Of a stretch of 64,000 nucleotides of DNA, positions 27,083-35,074 are shown piece by piece (the first letter of the stretch is position 1; each line of letters opens with the position of its first letter). Location: the NCBI GenBank assembly GCA_964035015.1, contig OZ035997.1, forward strand, positions 69,875,632 through 69,939,631, in the 5' to 3' direction. Made by a program: the position numbers and the translations under genes. The notes beneath the pieces are model-generated. The model was not told where the DNA came from. It made no database searches and saw only the letters and a list, made by a program, of their open reading frames with translations. This DNA comes from Corallium rubrum (taxonomy: Eukaryota > Cnidaria > Anthozoa > Scleralcyonacea > Coralliidae).

Positions 27083-27725
27083 AGGAATACAAAATTTTAT
27101 CTCTTTTTTTTCGATCGTGTGTTAACTCGGCAACCCGTGCTGCGAAAAGCCTAACTTCGTATAAAGAACAATGAACATTATGTTTTACATGTTCCCTGCA
27201 TACCCTTATATCTTTAAGAAAATATCTAACTAATTTTTCATATTTTTCCACGCCAAAATGTTCTAAATTTACACAGTCCACACCCATTAACGCGCATAAA
27301 TCAGATTCAATTTTACCCCCTTTATAACCAAATAAAATCTCGGGTCTACCACTAAATTTTTTTTTAAATTCGTCTAAAAATTCCGCTTGATTGTAATATC
27401 GTGGATTTTTTCGATAATTATATAATTTTAATCCGTGAATCTGAAATTGATGATAAATAGTGCGTTTATCGGCTTTAGTCATTTTCACGTAATCTTGAGC
27501 GTCTTCAATAAAACAATGAAACATTTCGTATTTCCCACTGTCCATATAAATCAACGAAACCTCGCGAAAATAAACCAACGAATTAATGCGATAACATTCA
27601 CAATCCATAATATGCGTGACATTTTTTAATATCTCTTCTCCTTTTACACCATATAAATCTGTATGATTTACAATTTTGTTAAACTCGTTATCATAACGCG
27701 AATACATCTTACAGCAGAATGACAA
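27075..27725 (-). CDS. Possible degenerate exonuclease-fold protein (216 aa)
   Basis: Features in order: SLVYFREVSLIYMDSGKYEMFHCF (about 48-71), YHQFQIHGLKLY (about 91-102), EILFGYKGGKIESDLCALMGVDCVNLEHFGVEKYEKL (about 129-166). The layout, a strand with E in place of the usual DxE, an HG segment, then a YKGG/NLE segment, resembles DEDD-type exonuclease-like proteins that travel with mobile elements in invertebrates, here lacking the full set of catalytic acids. That reading is tentative. The N-terminus has CC and CEC cysteines. Confidence 0.5.
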   Translation of the reverse strand: MSFCCKMYSRYDNEFNKIVNHTDLYGVKGEEILKNVTHIMDCECYRINSLVYFREVSLIYMDSGKYEMFHCFIEDAQDYVKMTKADKRTIYHQFQIHGLKLYNYRKNPRYYNQAEFLDEFKKKFSGRPEILFGYKGGKIESDLCALMGVDCVNLEHFGVEKYEKLVRYFLKDIRVCREHVKHNVHCSLYEVRLFAARVAELTHDRKKRDKILYSYG

Positions 27726-27731
27726 AAAAAA

Positions 27732-28205
27732 TTAAAAATCCAGCAATTTATCTTTAAAATAATGATAATTATCTTCACATAATTTACGCATGTGTGTGTC
27801 ACATTTAATCATTTTTAATATATTAGTGGTAATCGTTATATCATAGTCTGGCACGGCTTGTTTAAGATCTTCAAGAAAATTGTGACGCAGTTCTTCACGA
27901 TCTAGTTCTTTCAAAGCGATTGCGAGAAACAGGCTAACTTTTTCTTCCTGTGTAATAACACACCCGCAAGCATCAAAATACACCTTGTTGATCTTCTTGT
28001 TTAATAGCTCCAAAATACACCGTTCATACGTGGCGATCTCATTGCCCGGTAGTTCTACTTCCGCTACTGCTAGCGGTGATGAGGATGGTGATAATGTCGA
28101 CGTAGGAAATTCTTCTGCTTCTTCTTCTTTCTTTTGCTTTCTTCTAGCATCCTGCATAGACACGGCTTTATCAAAATCTGCTGTACATATGAATGAACGT
28201 TTCAT
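27732..28205 (-). CDS. Unrecognised 157-residue protein
   Basis: ATG 28205 gives MKRSFICTADFDKAV, a charged Ser-rich linker at about 25-55, then a helical C-terminal domain (YERCILELLNKKINKVYF, LFLAIALKELDREELRHNFLEDL). No known motif. It ends 6 nt before the start of the downstream gene at 27725, consistent with a minus-strand gene string 28620 to 26441. Confidence 0.6.
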   Translation of the reverse strand: MKRSFICTADFDKAVSMQDARRKQKKEEEAEEFPTSTLSPSSSPLAVAEVELPGNEIATYERCILELLNKKINKVYFDACGCVITQEEKVSLFLAIALKELDREELRHNFLEDLKQAVPDYDITITTNILKMIKCDTHMRKLCEDNYHYFKDKLLDF

Positions 28206-28223
28206 CGTAATAACACGTCGTCT

Positions 28224-28421
28224 CTATTCAAATTGCAAACCCCAACGTTGTTTCCTTTTTATACAAACGCATCGAGAACACGAGACACGTCTTCCAATTA
28301 CTAGTGGGGAAATTCTTCTGCATAAATCACAATACATTATATTTACATCACATTTTCTACACGTAAAATAATACCGTTCAAACCACACTGTTTGTCGACG
28401 ACATATTATGCAAAACATCAT
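28224..28421 (-). CDS. CxxC zinc-ribbon small protein, copy 1
   Basis: A 65-residue protein from the ATG at 28421. It has four cysteine pairs: CIIC, CRKC, CDLC and CSRC. The order YYFTCRKCDV...YCDLCRR then RW is shared with the plus-strand gene at 34220. Paired CxxC motifs suggest a zinc-ribbon or RING-like fold binding nucleic acid or protein. It overlaps the end of the 80-residue gene by 44 nt in another frame. Confidence 0.65.
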   Translation of the reverse strand: MMFCIICRRQTVWFERYYFTCRKCDVNIMYCDLCRRISPLVIGRRVSCSRCVCIKRKQRWGLQFE

Positions 28422-28620
28422 TTGAAATTTCCTGAAGTATCGCACGGTAATGATCCCAATTCAACAATTCATCGTCTTTTTTTCCTTTTAAAGCGTACGC
28501 CGTCATAGCTTGCTGCACGCTGCGATAACTAATAACATATTTTGTAGTTAACTCTTTTAAATCACGCATTTTTTGTAAAATTTCAGCACGATCTTCCTCA
28601 TCGCTTTCGGGCGTATTCAT
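28378..28620 (-). CDS. Unrecognised 80-residue acidic protein
   Basis: ATG 28620 gives MNTPESDEEDRAEILQKM, mostly helical (DLKELTTKYVISYRSVQQAM). It is the first gene of the minus-strand string and divergent from the MSKR-type gene at 28793, with a 172-nt AT-rich promoter region between. Function unknown. Confidence 0.55.
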   Translation of the reverse strand: MNTPESDEEDRAEILQKMRDLKELTTKYVISYRSVQQAMTAYALKGKKDDELLNWDHYRAILQEISNDVLHNMSSTNSVV

Positions 28621-28792
28621 GATGATGTTTGTTTTTAAAATAAGTATTAATAAAAAAACGAGTTTTTTTATACCCTACTAATTATAATAATTTTGTTTTA
28701 AAAAAACCCAGAGATTCAAATTAGTGAATGTCATTTAAATATAAAAACGGTCAAAGTCTGTTCTAACCGTAGACAAAAAAAAAAAATTCACG

Positions 28793-30013
28793 ATGAGTAA
28801 ACGCCAAAGAAAAGAAGAAGATGAAATAAATGAAGACAGTGAACGTTCAAAAGAAACAACTATCACTGAATTATTAAGAAGCGTGCTGTTGTACACATGT
28901 TTTCGTTTTTTTCCCAACCGAGAAATCGGATTGCTGTACTGGTTGATGGGGTTAGTGAATATCTACGAAGGGGGTTACATAAGACTAGCTCCACAACTAC
29001 AAGACGACGCCGGCGCCAACCCCACAGCTTGTTGGTGTATTCCGCATCAATATTGGACATACGATGGTGGGAATGTATTACCCGGGTGTGGAAAATCACG
29101 GCACGTCATCGCGAGAAATGAAGAATTTTATATAACAATTCCCTATATGTATGAACACGATAGAAACTGGTGTGTTTTAAATGAAGGACGTCATATAGTA
29201 TTAGTAAGAGATCAACGATTTATTTATTCATTTTTTCCCAAAAGAGGATGTCATGTATATAATTCTTTTTTTTTTCCTATAATATCAGCCGACTTTGAGC
29301 CATGGCACACTGAAATTTATCACCGTATAGCTTTTCTAAATAACAACCGCATGTATACGCCCTACTCTTTCTGGATATATCGTGGTTGTTGGAACAAGAA
29401 AACATGTATTTCATTATACGACGTATTCGTATACATACATGGAAAATACGGTGATGTAGGCGTAACTATAGCGGTATATCTGTATTGTAAATCACCAAAT
29501 TTTTTCCACCAAGCACTTAAATGCAAAGACGGTGAAATAAGTGTACGATTTTTGTTAAATTTAACCTGTTGCTTTGTTTGTTTTTGTGAGAAACACAATC
29601 CCCGCGCGATGATTCACAAACAATCGTATATTTACGATATTTATGATATTATTTCCAAAGAGGAATTAGAAGAAGATATAGATTATGAAATGTGTTTTTT
29701 TGACGATTGTGAGGAAAAAAATTCCTCACAGTTAGACACACATGAATTTGAAATGTTTGATTATGACACTGTGTCAAAAAAATCGATCAAAAATATAAAA
29801 CAAAACTTAACACAAACACTAACAGAACCAAAAGTCATATTATCCGATTTTAACACCGGTGAATATGTGTTCACGTGTCCAAAAACAATACACGCAATAA
29901 CTGTCGAGTACATGAGCGGTGTCAACGACACCATGCTGACTTTTATTCGTAATTTCTTTCCCTCTGTATATAGTAGCGCTAATTTTATTAGTTATTTACA
30001 TAAACTACTCTAA
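28793..30013 (+). CDS. MSKR-type protein copy B (406 aa)
   Basis: An intact paralogue of the split gene at 10539-11738. Shared landmarks are MSKR at the start, GLLYWLMGLVNIYEGGYI (about residue 43), VLNEGRHIVLV, and FCEKHNPRAMI (about 264). The middle is rich in aromatic residues and Cys; the last 130 residues are acidic, then end in a helical segment. No enzyme motif or signal peptide is recognised. Two copies in one element imply a useful or diversifying function. Its 3' end overlaps the convergent Fic gene by 9 nt. Confidence 0.75.
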   Translation: MSKRQRKEEDEINEDSERSKETTITELLRSVLLYTCFRFFPNREIGLLYWLMGLVNIYEGGYIRLAPQLQDDAGANPTACWCIPHQYWTYDGGNVLPGCGKSRHVIARNEEFYITIPYMYEHDRNWCVLNEGRHIVLVRDQRFIYSFFPKRGCHVYNSFFFPIISADFEPWHTEIYHRIAFLNNNRMYTPYSFWIYRGCWNKKTCISLYDVFVYIHGKYGDVGVTIAVYLYCKSPNFFHQALKCKDGEISVRFLLNLTCCFVCFCEKHNPRAMIHKQSYIYDIYDIISKEELEEDIDYEMCFFDDCEEKNSSQLDTHEFEMFDYDTVSKKSIKNIKQNLTQTLTEPKVILSDFNTGEYVFTCPKTIHAITVEYMSGVNDTMLTFIRNFFPSVYSSANFISYLHKLL

Positions 30014-30607
30014 TATATCTTTCAAATTAAGTAACGTATGCAAATGTGATTTTCTATCTTCAAAAACACGTTGACCTTTTTTACATTGTAATATTTCTAG
30101 TTGTTCGCATAACATTTTATGTTGTTTAAAAGACTTTACTCCACACGTTAAATTATTTCTCAATATAGCGTGTAAAGCTTTTCCCACGCGTCCATTACCA
30201 TCACCAAACGGATGTATATATTCGAATATATAATATATTCGTGTAGGTATCAAATTCAATACGTCACTCTCAATTCTAATTCTACGATAATGTTCATCTA
30301 ATAATTCCATGTATAATTCTATATAGTCAGGCGCTGGTGGATTGTGATTACCGCAATATCTGTAATTTAGAGAATATTTCCCCTCACTGTAATTTTTCAT
30401 GCAACGCTTATGTAAATAAACGCATATCTCACTTATTTGCATATGGTCTCGATCTGATTTTTTTAAACGGTAAAAATCACTTAATCCCCGTGCATATTTT
30501 GCACACTTGTAAAAAAAAAACAAATTCTCTTCGTTTTCCTCCATGAGTACGGTGTAATAAGAAAATATTTTGATTCTTAAATGATGTTCCCAATCCATTT
30601 CGTTCAT
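30005..30607 (-). CDS. Fic-domain protein
   Basis: The Fic core HPFGDGNGRVGK is present, matching HxFx(D/E)GNGRxxR except that the last Arg is Lys. Fic enzymes transfer AMP or related groups from nucleotides to Ser/Thr/Tyr of target proteins, using the motif His as base. The upstream helix IPTRIYYIFEY is typical. No clear inhibitory (S/T)xxxE(G/N) motif is seen. First ATG at 30607 gives 200 residues; the frame opens further up with non-ATG codons. That upstream DNA repeats the preceding gene, so the natural N-terminus may be lost or split. A Fic protein would be expected to alter host signalling. Confidence 0.82.
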   Translation of the reverse strand: MNEMDWEHHLRIKIFSYYTVLMEENEENLFFFYKCAKYARGLSDFYRLKKSDRDHMQISEICVYLHKRCMKNYSEGKYSLNYRYCGNHNPPAPDYIELYMELLDEHYRRIRIESDVLNLIPTRIYYIFEYIHPFGDGNGRVGKALHAILRNNLTCGVKSFKQHKMLCEQLEILQCKKGQRVFEDRKSHLHTLLNLKDILE

Positions 30608-30641
30608 CGCACACACACAGGAGCAGTCTTTGAGATCTCCT

Positions 30642-31058
30642 TCAAACGCAATTAGCAACGATATGCGATAATATCCCCGATAGTATCTTTACCCAGGAGT
30701 TGCTCCTTCGAAATTTCGTTGTCGTTACTCCCCAATAAGCGGTGTCAAAGTTCACGTCGAGACAACAATCTTTAAGATGTTGACACGTGATTTTTGTAAT
30801 ATCACGAATAAATAATTCCTGGTTTTTCTCTACACCTTCAAAAAACACTATTAACAACGAATAATACGCGATAATATCCCCGATAGTATAACGTTGAATT
30901 TTTTTGTAAATATCCAAGAATTGCTCCTTCGAGATATTAAGGGATATATATTTTAATAATTCTCTTTGTATAGAAATGTTTTCTTTAATTTTTTTCTCAA
31001 ATATTCCATCTGGTGTAAAAACCCCAGTTTTATTCACCTCCTCTATTATAAATTCCAT
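30642..31058 (-). CDS. 138-residue protein related to the Fic gene's 5' region
   Basis: Residues 42-85 (ISKEQFLDIYKK...TIGDIIAYYSLLIVFFEG) resemble conceptual codons just upstream of and into the Fic gene (ISKEQLL...TIGDIIAY, then LLIAFEGD), across a frame change. At DNA level GCGATAATATCCCCGATAG occurs at 30665 and again at 30868. The last 25 residues of this protein are therefore probably an out-of-frame reading of the second repeat copy. It looks like a partial tandem duplication of the Fic 5' end. No independent function recognised. Confidence 0.5.
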   Translation of the reverse strand: MEFIIEEVNKTGVFTPDGIFEKKIKENISIQRELLKYISLNISKEQFLDIYKKIQRYTIGDIIAYYSLLIVFFEGVEKNQELFIRDITKITCQHLKDCCLDVNFDTAYWGVTTTKFRRSNSWVKILSGILSHIVANCV

Positions 31059-31094
31059 TTTTTATTTAAAAAAGTAACATACACAACAAACGTC

Positions 31095-31113
31095 ATATAT
31101 ATATATATATATA
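31095..31113 (+). repeat. (AT)n microsatellite
   Basis: About ten AT units between two minus-strand genes. Confidence 0.8.
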
Positions 31114-31197
31114 AACCCTTTATTTACATCTCATTACAATTTCAAACTAGGTTCCCCAAAAATACACAAAAAATTTTATCTCATCTTAAACTTACTT

Positions 31198-32061
31198 TTA
31201 CTTTTTTTTGTTGCTAGCTTTATCTAATAATATATATCTCGATGCGATCATCTCAAGCATTGCTAATTTATCTTTTACAGTGACTAATTGCGTTAAGTAT
31301 TCTTGTTTTTCATTGTAAATAAATTTTAATTCTTTAAATTTATTTTCAGCCGTTACTACAATGTCATTATCAGCTCTACTAAGTATACCGTATGATTCTA
31401 CTATTTGTTCCTTTTTTTTTAAAAAAAGTGATCGTCTATAATTTCTCTTGTCTACGTGTTCTTCTAATCTATTTCGTTCCAAATCCATGTATGCCTCCCT
31501 CAAAACTTCGATACTTTTCCCCTGGGGTCGTACAGCCGCTGTTTGAGGAGATTCCACCACGGGTGACGTATATATATATTTGAAAAGGTTGGATGTAGCT
31601 AGCTGTTGAGAACTCTCATCAATAACTTCTACGGCGTCGGGGGCGGCGATGTCGTTAGCTTCATCCACAAATGCGTTGGGTGAATCCCCACCATCAGATA
31701 AAGGTGATAAATTTGGTATGTTGTCAGCAGCGCTCATCTCGTTGTAAATTTCGCACATGGAAGGGAGCGAAGAAATAGCCGGTATCGTCGAAGGGAGCGA
31801 AGAAATAGGCGGCATCGTCGAAGGGGTCGAAGAGACGGGTAGTATCATCGAAGGAGTCGAAGAGACGCTGTCCCACCTTTCCTTTAATCGATGGTTCTCG
31901 ATCGCAGCAGCCCGTTCCCTTTCTAACCTCGCGAGATGTTGTTGTCGTTTCAACGCGGCTGCTGCTGCTCGTTCTTCTTTCGCGATTCTTTCGGATTGTA
32001 GCCTCATTATTTCGTTCACGTCGATCTTGTTCTCCATAGCAAATTTGTAAAACTCGTCCAT
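31198..32061 (-). CDS. Coiled-coil protein with short Ser/Pro repeats (287 aa)
   Basis: ATG 32061 (MDEFYKFAMENKIDVNEI) is preferred over an upstream TTG. Residues 15-65 form an Ala/Glu/Arg-rich coiled coil. Next come four degenerate units of about 10-11 residues on the theme SS(T/L)PSxxPx(I/V), encoded by a minisatellite at 31757-31870. A Lys/Glu-rich C-terminal helical region follows (about 190-285). The pattern suggests a structural or scaffold protein. No family recognised. Confidence 0.6.
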   Translation of the reverse strand: MDEFYKFAMENKIDVNEIMRLQSERIAKEERAAAAALKRQQHLARLERERAAAIENHRLKERWDSVSSTPSMILPVSSTPSTMPPISSLPSTIPAISSLPSMCEIYNEMSAADNIPNLSPLSDGGDSPNAFVDEANDIAAPDAVEVIDESSQQLATSNLFKYIYTSPVVESPQTAAVRPQGKSIEVLREAYMDLERNRLEEHVDKRNYRRSLFLKKKEQIVESYGILSRADNDIVVTAENKFKELKFIYNEKQEYLTQLVTVKDKLAMLEMIASRYILLDKASNKKK

Positions 32062-32381
32062 GCTTATCAACTTTCTTTTCAAAAATGACTATTTTAATTT
32101 TTTTCACGTTTATATAACTGCATATTTTTTAACTAATTAAGTTTCTCATCCAATGGGTTGCGTGTAAAAACTAAAAATTATCATCACGGATGAAATATTT
32201 AATTCCCAACTTTTTTTTTTCCCAGAACACTTGAAAAAAATTAACATAACCCCTTCCTAAAAGAACACCGGATAACCACTTGAAAAAATTAACATGCTGC
32301 TCCCAAAATAAACACTTGATACTTAAATATATTGTGAAGTGTTCTATTTTGTGTATACGAATTAACTGTGACGAAAAAATA

Positions 32382-32840
32382 ATGGGTGAGAAAGAAGAAG
32401 AAGAAACTGGATTGAATACATTGTTATACTTAAGGCAACAACTGCTGAAAAAAGGTTATGACGTTGAGTATACGCGCGAAGATCTATTGAAGTTTATTTA
32501 TCCTGTTGCTAAGCGACTATGGTGTATATCAACATTAAGGGATGATATTATAGAAGAATGCTGTGTTAAAAAATGTGACCGGATTCCACATGTATTTGCT
32601 TTAACCTCGACGGGTTGCGATCCGGGTGTTTGCTGCATCTTCCCAAGTTGTCTACAACACGCTTTATCAAAAGAGATAATTGCTTTAAAGGATTATGCTT
32701 TATTGACACGTGTACCTAAACATTTTTTACACAGAGAACTAGAAAGTCTACCAACAGTGGAATATGCACGTCTAAAATCACTTTCATCAAATTTTGATAA
32801 ACTAACAACATTAGATGATATTAATAAACTTTGTTCATAG
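32382..32840 (+). CDS. Unrecognised 152-residue Cys-containing protein
   Basis: ATG 32382 gives MGEKEEEETGLNTLLYLRQQ; the frame is also open upstream but without a better start. A cluster of cysteines (EECCVKKCDRIP, GCDPGVCCIFPSC) in the middle could bind metal or form disulfides, although no signal peptide is seen. The flanks are helical. A 22-nt direct duplication (TAATAAACTTTGTTCATAG, at 32821 and 32848) covers its stop codon. Confidence 0.55.
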   Translation: MGEKEEEETGLNTLLYLRQQLLKKGYDVEYTREDLLKFIYPVAKRLWCISTLRDDIIEECCVKKCDRIPHVFALTSTGCDPGVCCIFPSCLQHALSKEIIALKDYALLTRVPKHFLHRELESLPTVEYARLKSLSSNFDKLTTLDDINKLCS

Positions 32841-32866
32841 TTCATTTAATAAACTTTGTTCATAGT

Positions 32867-33088
32867 TCATTGTTTGTCTTTGTTTGTTCCTTTTGAAGTT
32901 CCTTCCTTCTTCTTCTCGCGATCCTTCAGCTCATTTACATCCGTGACAAGTAGCTGCTTACTCTCACCATCACCATTTGACACATGATAAACGCGGGTCT
33001 TGTCGTAATCGCAATAACAACAGTCTGTATCACCAGCAACGCTAGGTAATGCTGCAAAAAAGAACAATATATACCAGAAAAAATTCAT
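32867..33088 (-). CDS. Small secreted Cys-rich protein
   Basis: A 73-residue protein beginning MNFFWYILFFFAALPSVAGD, a clear signal peptide with cleavage likely after VAG. The mature N-terminus TDCCYCDY has three cysteines in four positions, followed by a Lys/Glu-rich tail. It is expected to enter the secretory pathway and could be released or act at the cell surface. It is the only gene in the element with a convincing signal peptide. It is convergent with the gene at 32382. Confidence 0.6.
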   Translation of the reverse strand: MNFFWYILFFFAALPSVAGDTDCCYCDYDKTRVYHVSNGDGESKQLLVTDVNELKDREKKKEGTSKGTNKDKQ

Positions 33089-33214
33089 CTTCAGGCTTAA
33101 TATGAATCAAATCGAGTCGTGATCAAATTTATACAGGTTATTTTTTTTAAATTATTCATGACATCAGTTAAAATAACGCATACATTTACTGAAAAAAGCA
33201 GATTTTTGCTTAAA

Positions 33215-33430
33215 TCACTCACAATTCATGTGTTGTAAGGTTGTTTTTTTCTCCCTCGCGTACATCCATTCCCGTGCCGCTAAGGGTTGCATAAATAAAG
33301 CTGTACGTTCAGCACTCTTCCTATCTTTTATTTTCATTCGTATTATTCCCAATGTCGTCACCGACTCCGACTCCATTCCGACTATGCTCGCTAAATTTCG
33401 CTTGTCAATAAATTTCACCGTTTTACCCAT
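33215..33430 (-). CDS. Unrecognised 71-residue protein
   Basis: ATG 33430 gives MGKTVKFIDKRNLAS. Its first codons (GGTAAAACGGTGAAATTT) are the same sequence that recurs in the tandem units immediately upstream at 33439-33690, so the gene start and the repeat share an origin. Function unknown. Confidence 0.4.
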   Translation of the reverse strand: MGKTVKFIDKRNLASIVGMESESVTTLGIIRMKIKDRKSAERTALFMQPLAAREWMYAREKKTTLQHMNCE

Positions 33431-33438
33431 ACTTCACC

Positions 33439-33690
33439 CAGAACCATAGGAATACGTAATTTTTTACCTATTTACTAAGAATACGAAATTTCACCGTTTT
33501 CCCAGAATTATATAAATATTACTTTTCTCAGAACCAATTAACATATTTTTTTTCACTAAGAATCGAAATTTCACCGTTTTTCCCAGAATCACTTTTCCCA
33601 GAATCCAATTATCATAGGAATACATAATTTTTACCTAAATACTAAGAATCGACATTTCACCGTTTTCCCAGAAATATAAATACTTTTTAA
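33439..33690 (-). repeat. Three degenerate tandem units (TTCTGGGAAAACGGTGAAATTT..ATTCTTAG)
   Basis: On the minus strand the blocks TTCTGGGAAAACGGTGAAA, ATTCTTAG and GGTAAAAATTAYGTATTCC recur with a period near 85 nt. The units link the end of the 60-residue frame at 33635 to the start of the 71-residue gene. A related copy is at 8670-8722 on the plus strand in the left arm. A promoter or duplication origin is possible. Confidence 0.6.
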
Positions 33691-33817
33691 GAGCAGTCAT
33701 ATGTGTTTTTTTTGAAGTGCATAGAAGAACATCGGTTTCCCAGTCCGTGGTGGGTGAGTATCGTTTAATTGTATTTCTTTGTCGTAAATCGTCAAATACA
33801 ATTTTTGCGTTACCCAT
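33635..33817 (-). CDS. Possible 60-residue protein
   Basis: ATG 33817 gives MGNAKIVFDDLRQRN. The last 12 codons lie within the tandem repeat unit. The N-terminal 48 residues read as ordinary protein. Kept at low confidence. Confidence 0.35.
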   Translation of the reverse strand: MGNAKIVFDDLRQRNTIKRYSPTTDWETDVLLCTSKKTHMTALKKYLYFWENGEMSILSI

Positions 33818-33861
33818 AGGTTGAGGTTTGAAGAAGAAGAAATCTGGTGTAGGTTAGCTAG

Positions 33862-33916
33862 CTGAATGAATTCCGTACAGCAAGTTTACATAATTTGATG
33901 TGTGGAATTCATTGAG
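33862..33916. ncRNA. Hairpin 1
   Basis: Arms 33862-33880 and 33898-33916 around a 17-nt loop; core AATGAATTCC pairs with GGAATTCATT. Confidence 0.55.
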
Positions 33917-33968
33917 AGAACTTAAGAAACACTCTTAAATTGAAATAGAGAAGAAGAAAGAAAGAAAA

Positions 33969-34070
33969 GATCGTGCAAACGAGACCCTTCATCAGAGAGA
34001 AATGTAAAGAATGTTAACAACTCTTTAAATTGACTCTCTGATGATGTGTCATACGTAGCCTGACACGATC
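33969..34070. ncRNA. Hairpin 2 (long)
   Basis: Core arms 33990-34010 and 34022-34043 (CATCAGAGAG with CTCTCTGATG); an outer stem GATCGTG/CACGATC closes the structure at 33969-33975 and 34064-34070. Confidence 0.65.
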
Positions 34071-34127
34071 CCAGAGGAACAAATGGATTCTTCAGATACG
34101 TTGAATGCTGAGCATGTTGAATGCTAA

Positions 34128-34169
34128 CCCATGCTCTTATTTACAGGTGTAAAAATAAGGCTGTCTGGG
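34128..34169. ncRNA. Hairpin 3
   Basis: Arms 34128-34144 and 34149-34169 with a 4-nt loop; CTTATTTAC faces GTAAAAATAAG with a small bulge. Confidence 0.5.
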
Positions 34170-34197
34170 TCTCTTTTTATTCTTGTAAATGAGAGAT

Positions 34198-34217
34198 CGT
34201 CGTCGTCGTCGTCGTCA
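34198..34217 (+). repeat. (CGT)n microsatellite
   Basis: Short run of CGT triplets directly before the zinc-ribbon start codon. Confidence 0.7.
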
Positions 34218-34219
34218 CC

Positions 34220-34423
34220 ATGAATGATTGTTACAGATGCAATAATCAAATTCAAAATGTGAATCACATGTTATATTATACGTGCCGTGAATGTGATGTT
34301 TATGAAGTATTTTGTGATTTTTGCCGAAGAAATTATCCCAAAGATGTCATATGTAAAATCTACTACAGATGCGATTGTAACAATAGACAAGAACGTTGGC
34401 GTAAAAAATATTTTAATGAATAA
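34220..34423 (+). CDS. CxxC zinc-ribbon small protein, copy 2
   Basis: A 67-residue protein with CYRC, CREC, CDFC and CDC cysteine clusters, paralogous to the minus-strand gene at 28224: both show YY(F/T)TCR(K/E)CDV, a further (Y/F)CD(L/F)CRR, then C-x-C, and end with RW. Lies between hairpins 3 and 4, so it would share a transcript with the array if that is read on the plus strand. ATG 34220 has context CACCATGA. Confidence 0.65.
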   Translation: MNDCYRCNNQIQNVNHMLYYTCRECDVYEVFCDFCRRNYPKDVICKIYYRCDCNNRQERWRKKYFNE

Positions 34424-34433
34424 AAAAATATTC

Positions 34434-34498
34434 AAATAAAGCTCTAAGAGAAAATGGTTGTCATTTACTGATTACCATCTTTTCGTAAAGCTTCATTT
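34434..34498. ncRNA. Hairpin 4 (AAGCTTTA subfamily)
   Basis: Arms 34434-34458 and 34474-34498, about 25 nt each with few mismatches; loop contains TCATTTACTGAT, shared with hairpin 19. Confidence 0.65.
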
Positions 34499-34541
34499 AT
34501 ATATTACCATAGAAGATTACAAATGATGAAAAGAATATCAA

Positions 34542-34609
34542 TTTCACACAAAATGAGGTGTGGAAATAGGTTTAAAATTTATTTCTTCATCATTTTGTCT
34601 GATGCGAAA
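34542..34609. ncRNA. Hairpin 5
   Basis: Arms 34542-34570 and 34578-34609; CAAAATGA pairs with TCATTTTG, with several G-U pairs if read on the plus strand. Confidence 0.6.
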
Positions 34610-34675
34610 CAACAACAAAAAGAAGACAAGAAAATGACAGAAAGAAAGAAAAGAAAGAAAGACTCAATGATTTAT

Positions 34676-34750
34676 GCGTACGCTGTCCAGACATGGTTAT
34701 CACTTGAAAATACAGTTCTCAAATGATAGGAATGTCGTGCCAGCGCAGGC
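34676..34750. ncRNA. Hairpin 6
   Basis: Arms 34676-34710 and 34716-34750, 35 nt each with a 5-nt loop; among the longest stems of the array. Confidence 0.65.
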
Positions 34751-34808
34751 AGATTAAAAATTTAAAGAGAAATATAAAGATTCCACACCAACAGATTTTT
34801 TATCTCAT

Positions 34809-34860
34809 TTACAAGTATGAATGGATAGTACTTGACATAATTATTCATTTGTTCTTGTAA
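34809..34860. ncRNA. Hairpin 7
   Basis: Arms 34809-34828 and 34841-34860; TTACAAG pairs with CTTGTAA at the base. Confidence 0.5.
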
Positions 34861-34908
34861 CGGAGAAGAAGACTATTTTTTTTTTGGAAGCTTCCGTCTC
34901 AAGGTTTT

Positions 34909-34970
34909 TTCAAAAACAAAACGATTTTAAAATAAATTTTTTTTTATTTCAAAAACGTTTTGTTGTTGAA
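34909..34970. ncRNA. Hairpin 8
   Basis: Arms 34909-34936 and 34943-34970, 28 nt each; ACAAAACG pairs with CGTTTTGT. Confidence 0.6.
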
Positions 34971-35074
34971 CACTGGAGTTTCATTTTACGAGGAGAAACA
35001 AAAAATCACTCATTGGAAGAAGATTACAATAAATGAAAAGAAAACAAAACAAAGGAAAAGACAACTCTGATAGT

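Noticed and set aside
30642..31058. Bcl-2-like apoptosis inhibitor
   Set aside because: Size and helical look suggested it, but no BH1/BH2 motif is present and the C-terminus is an out-of-frame duplicate.
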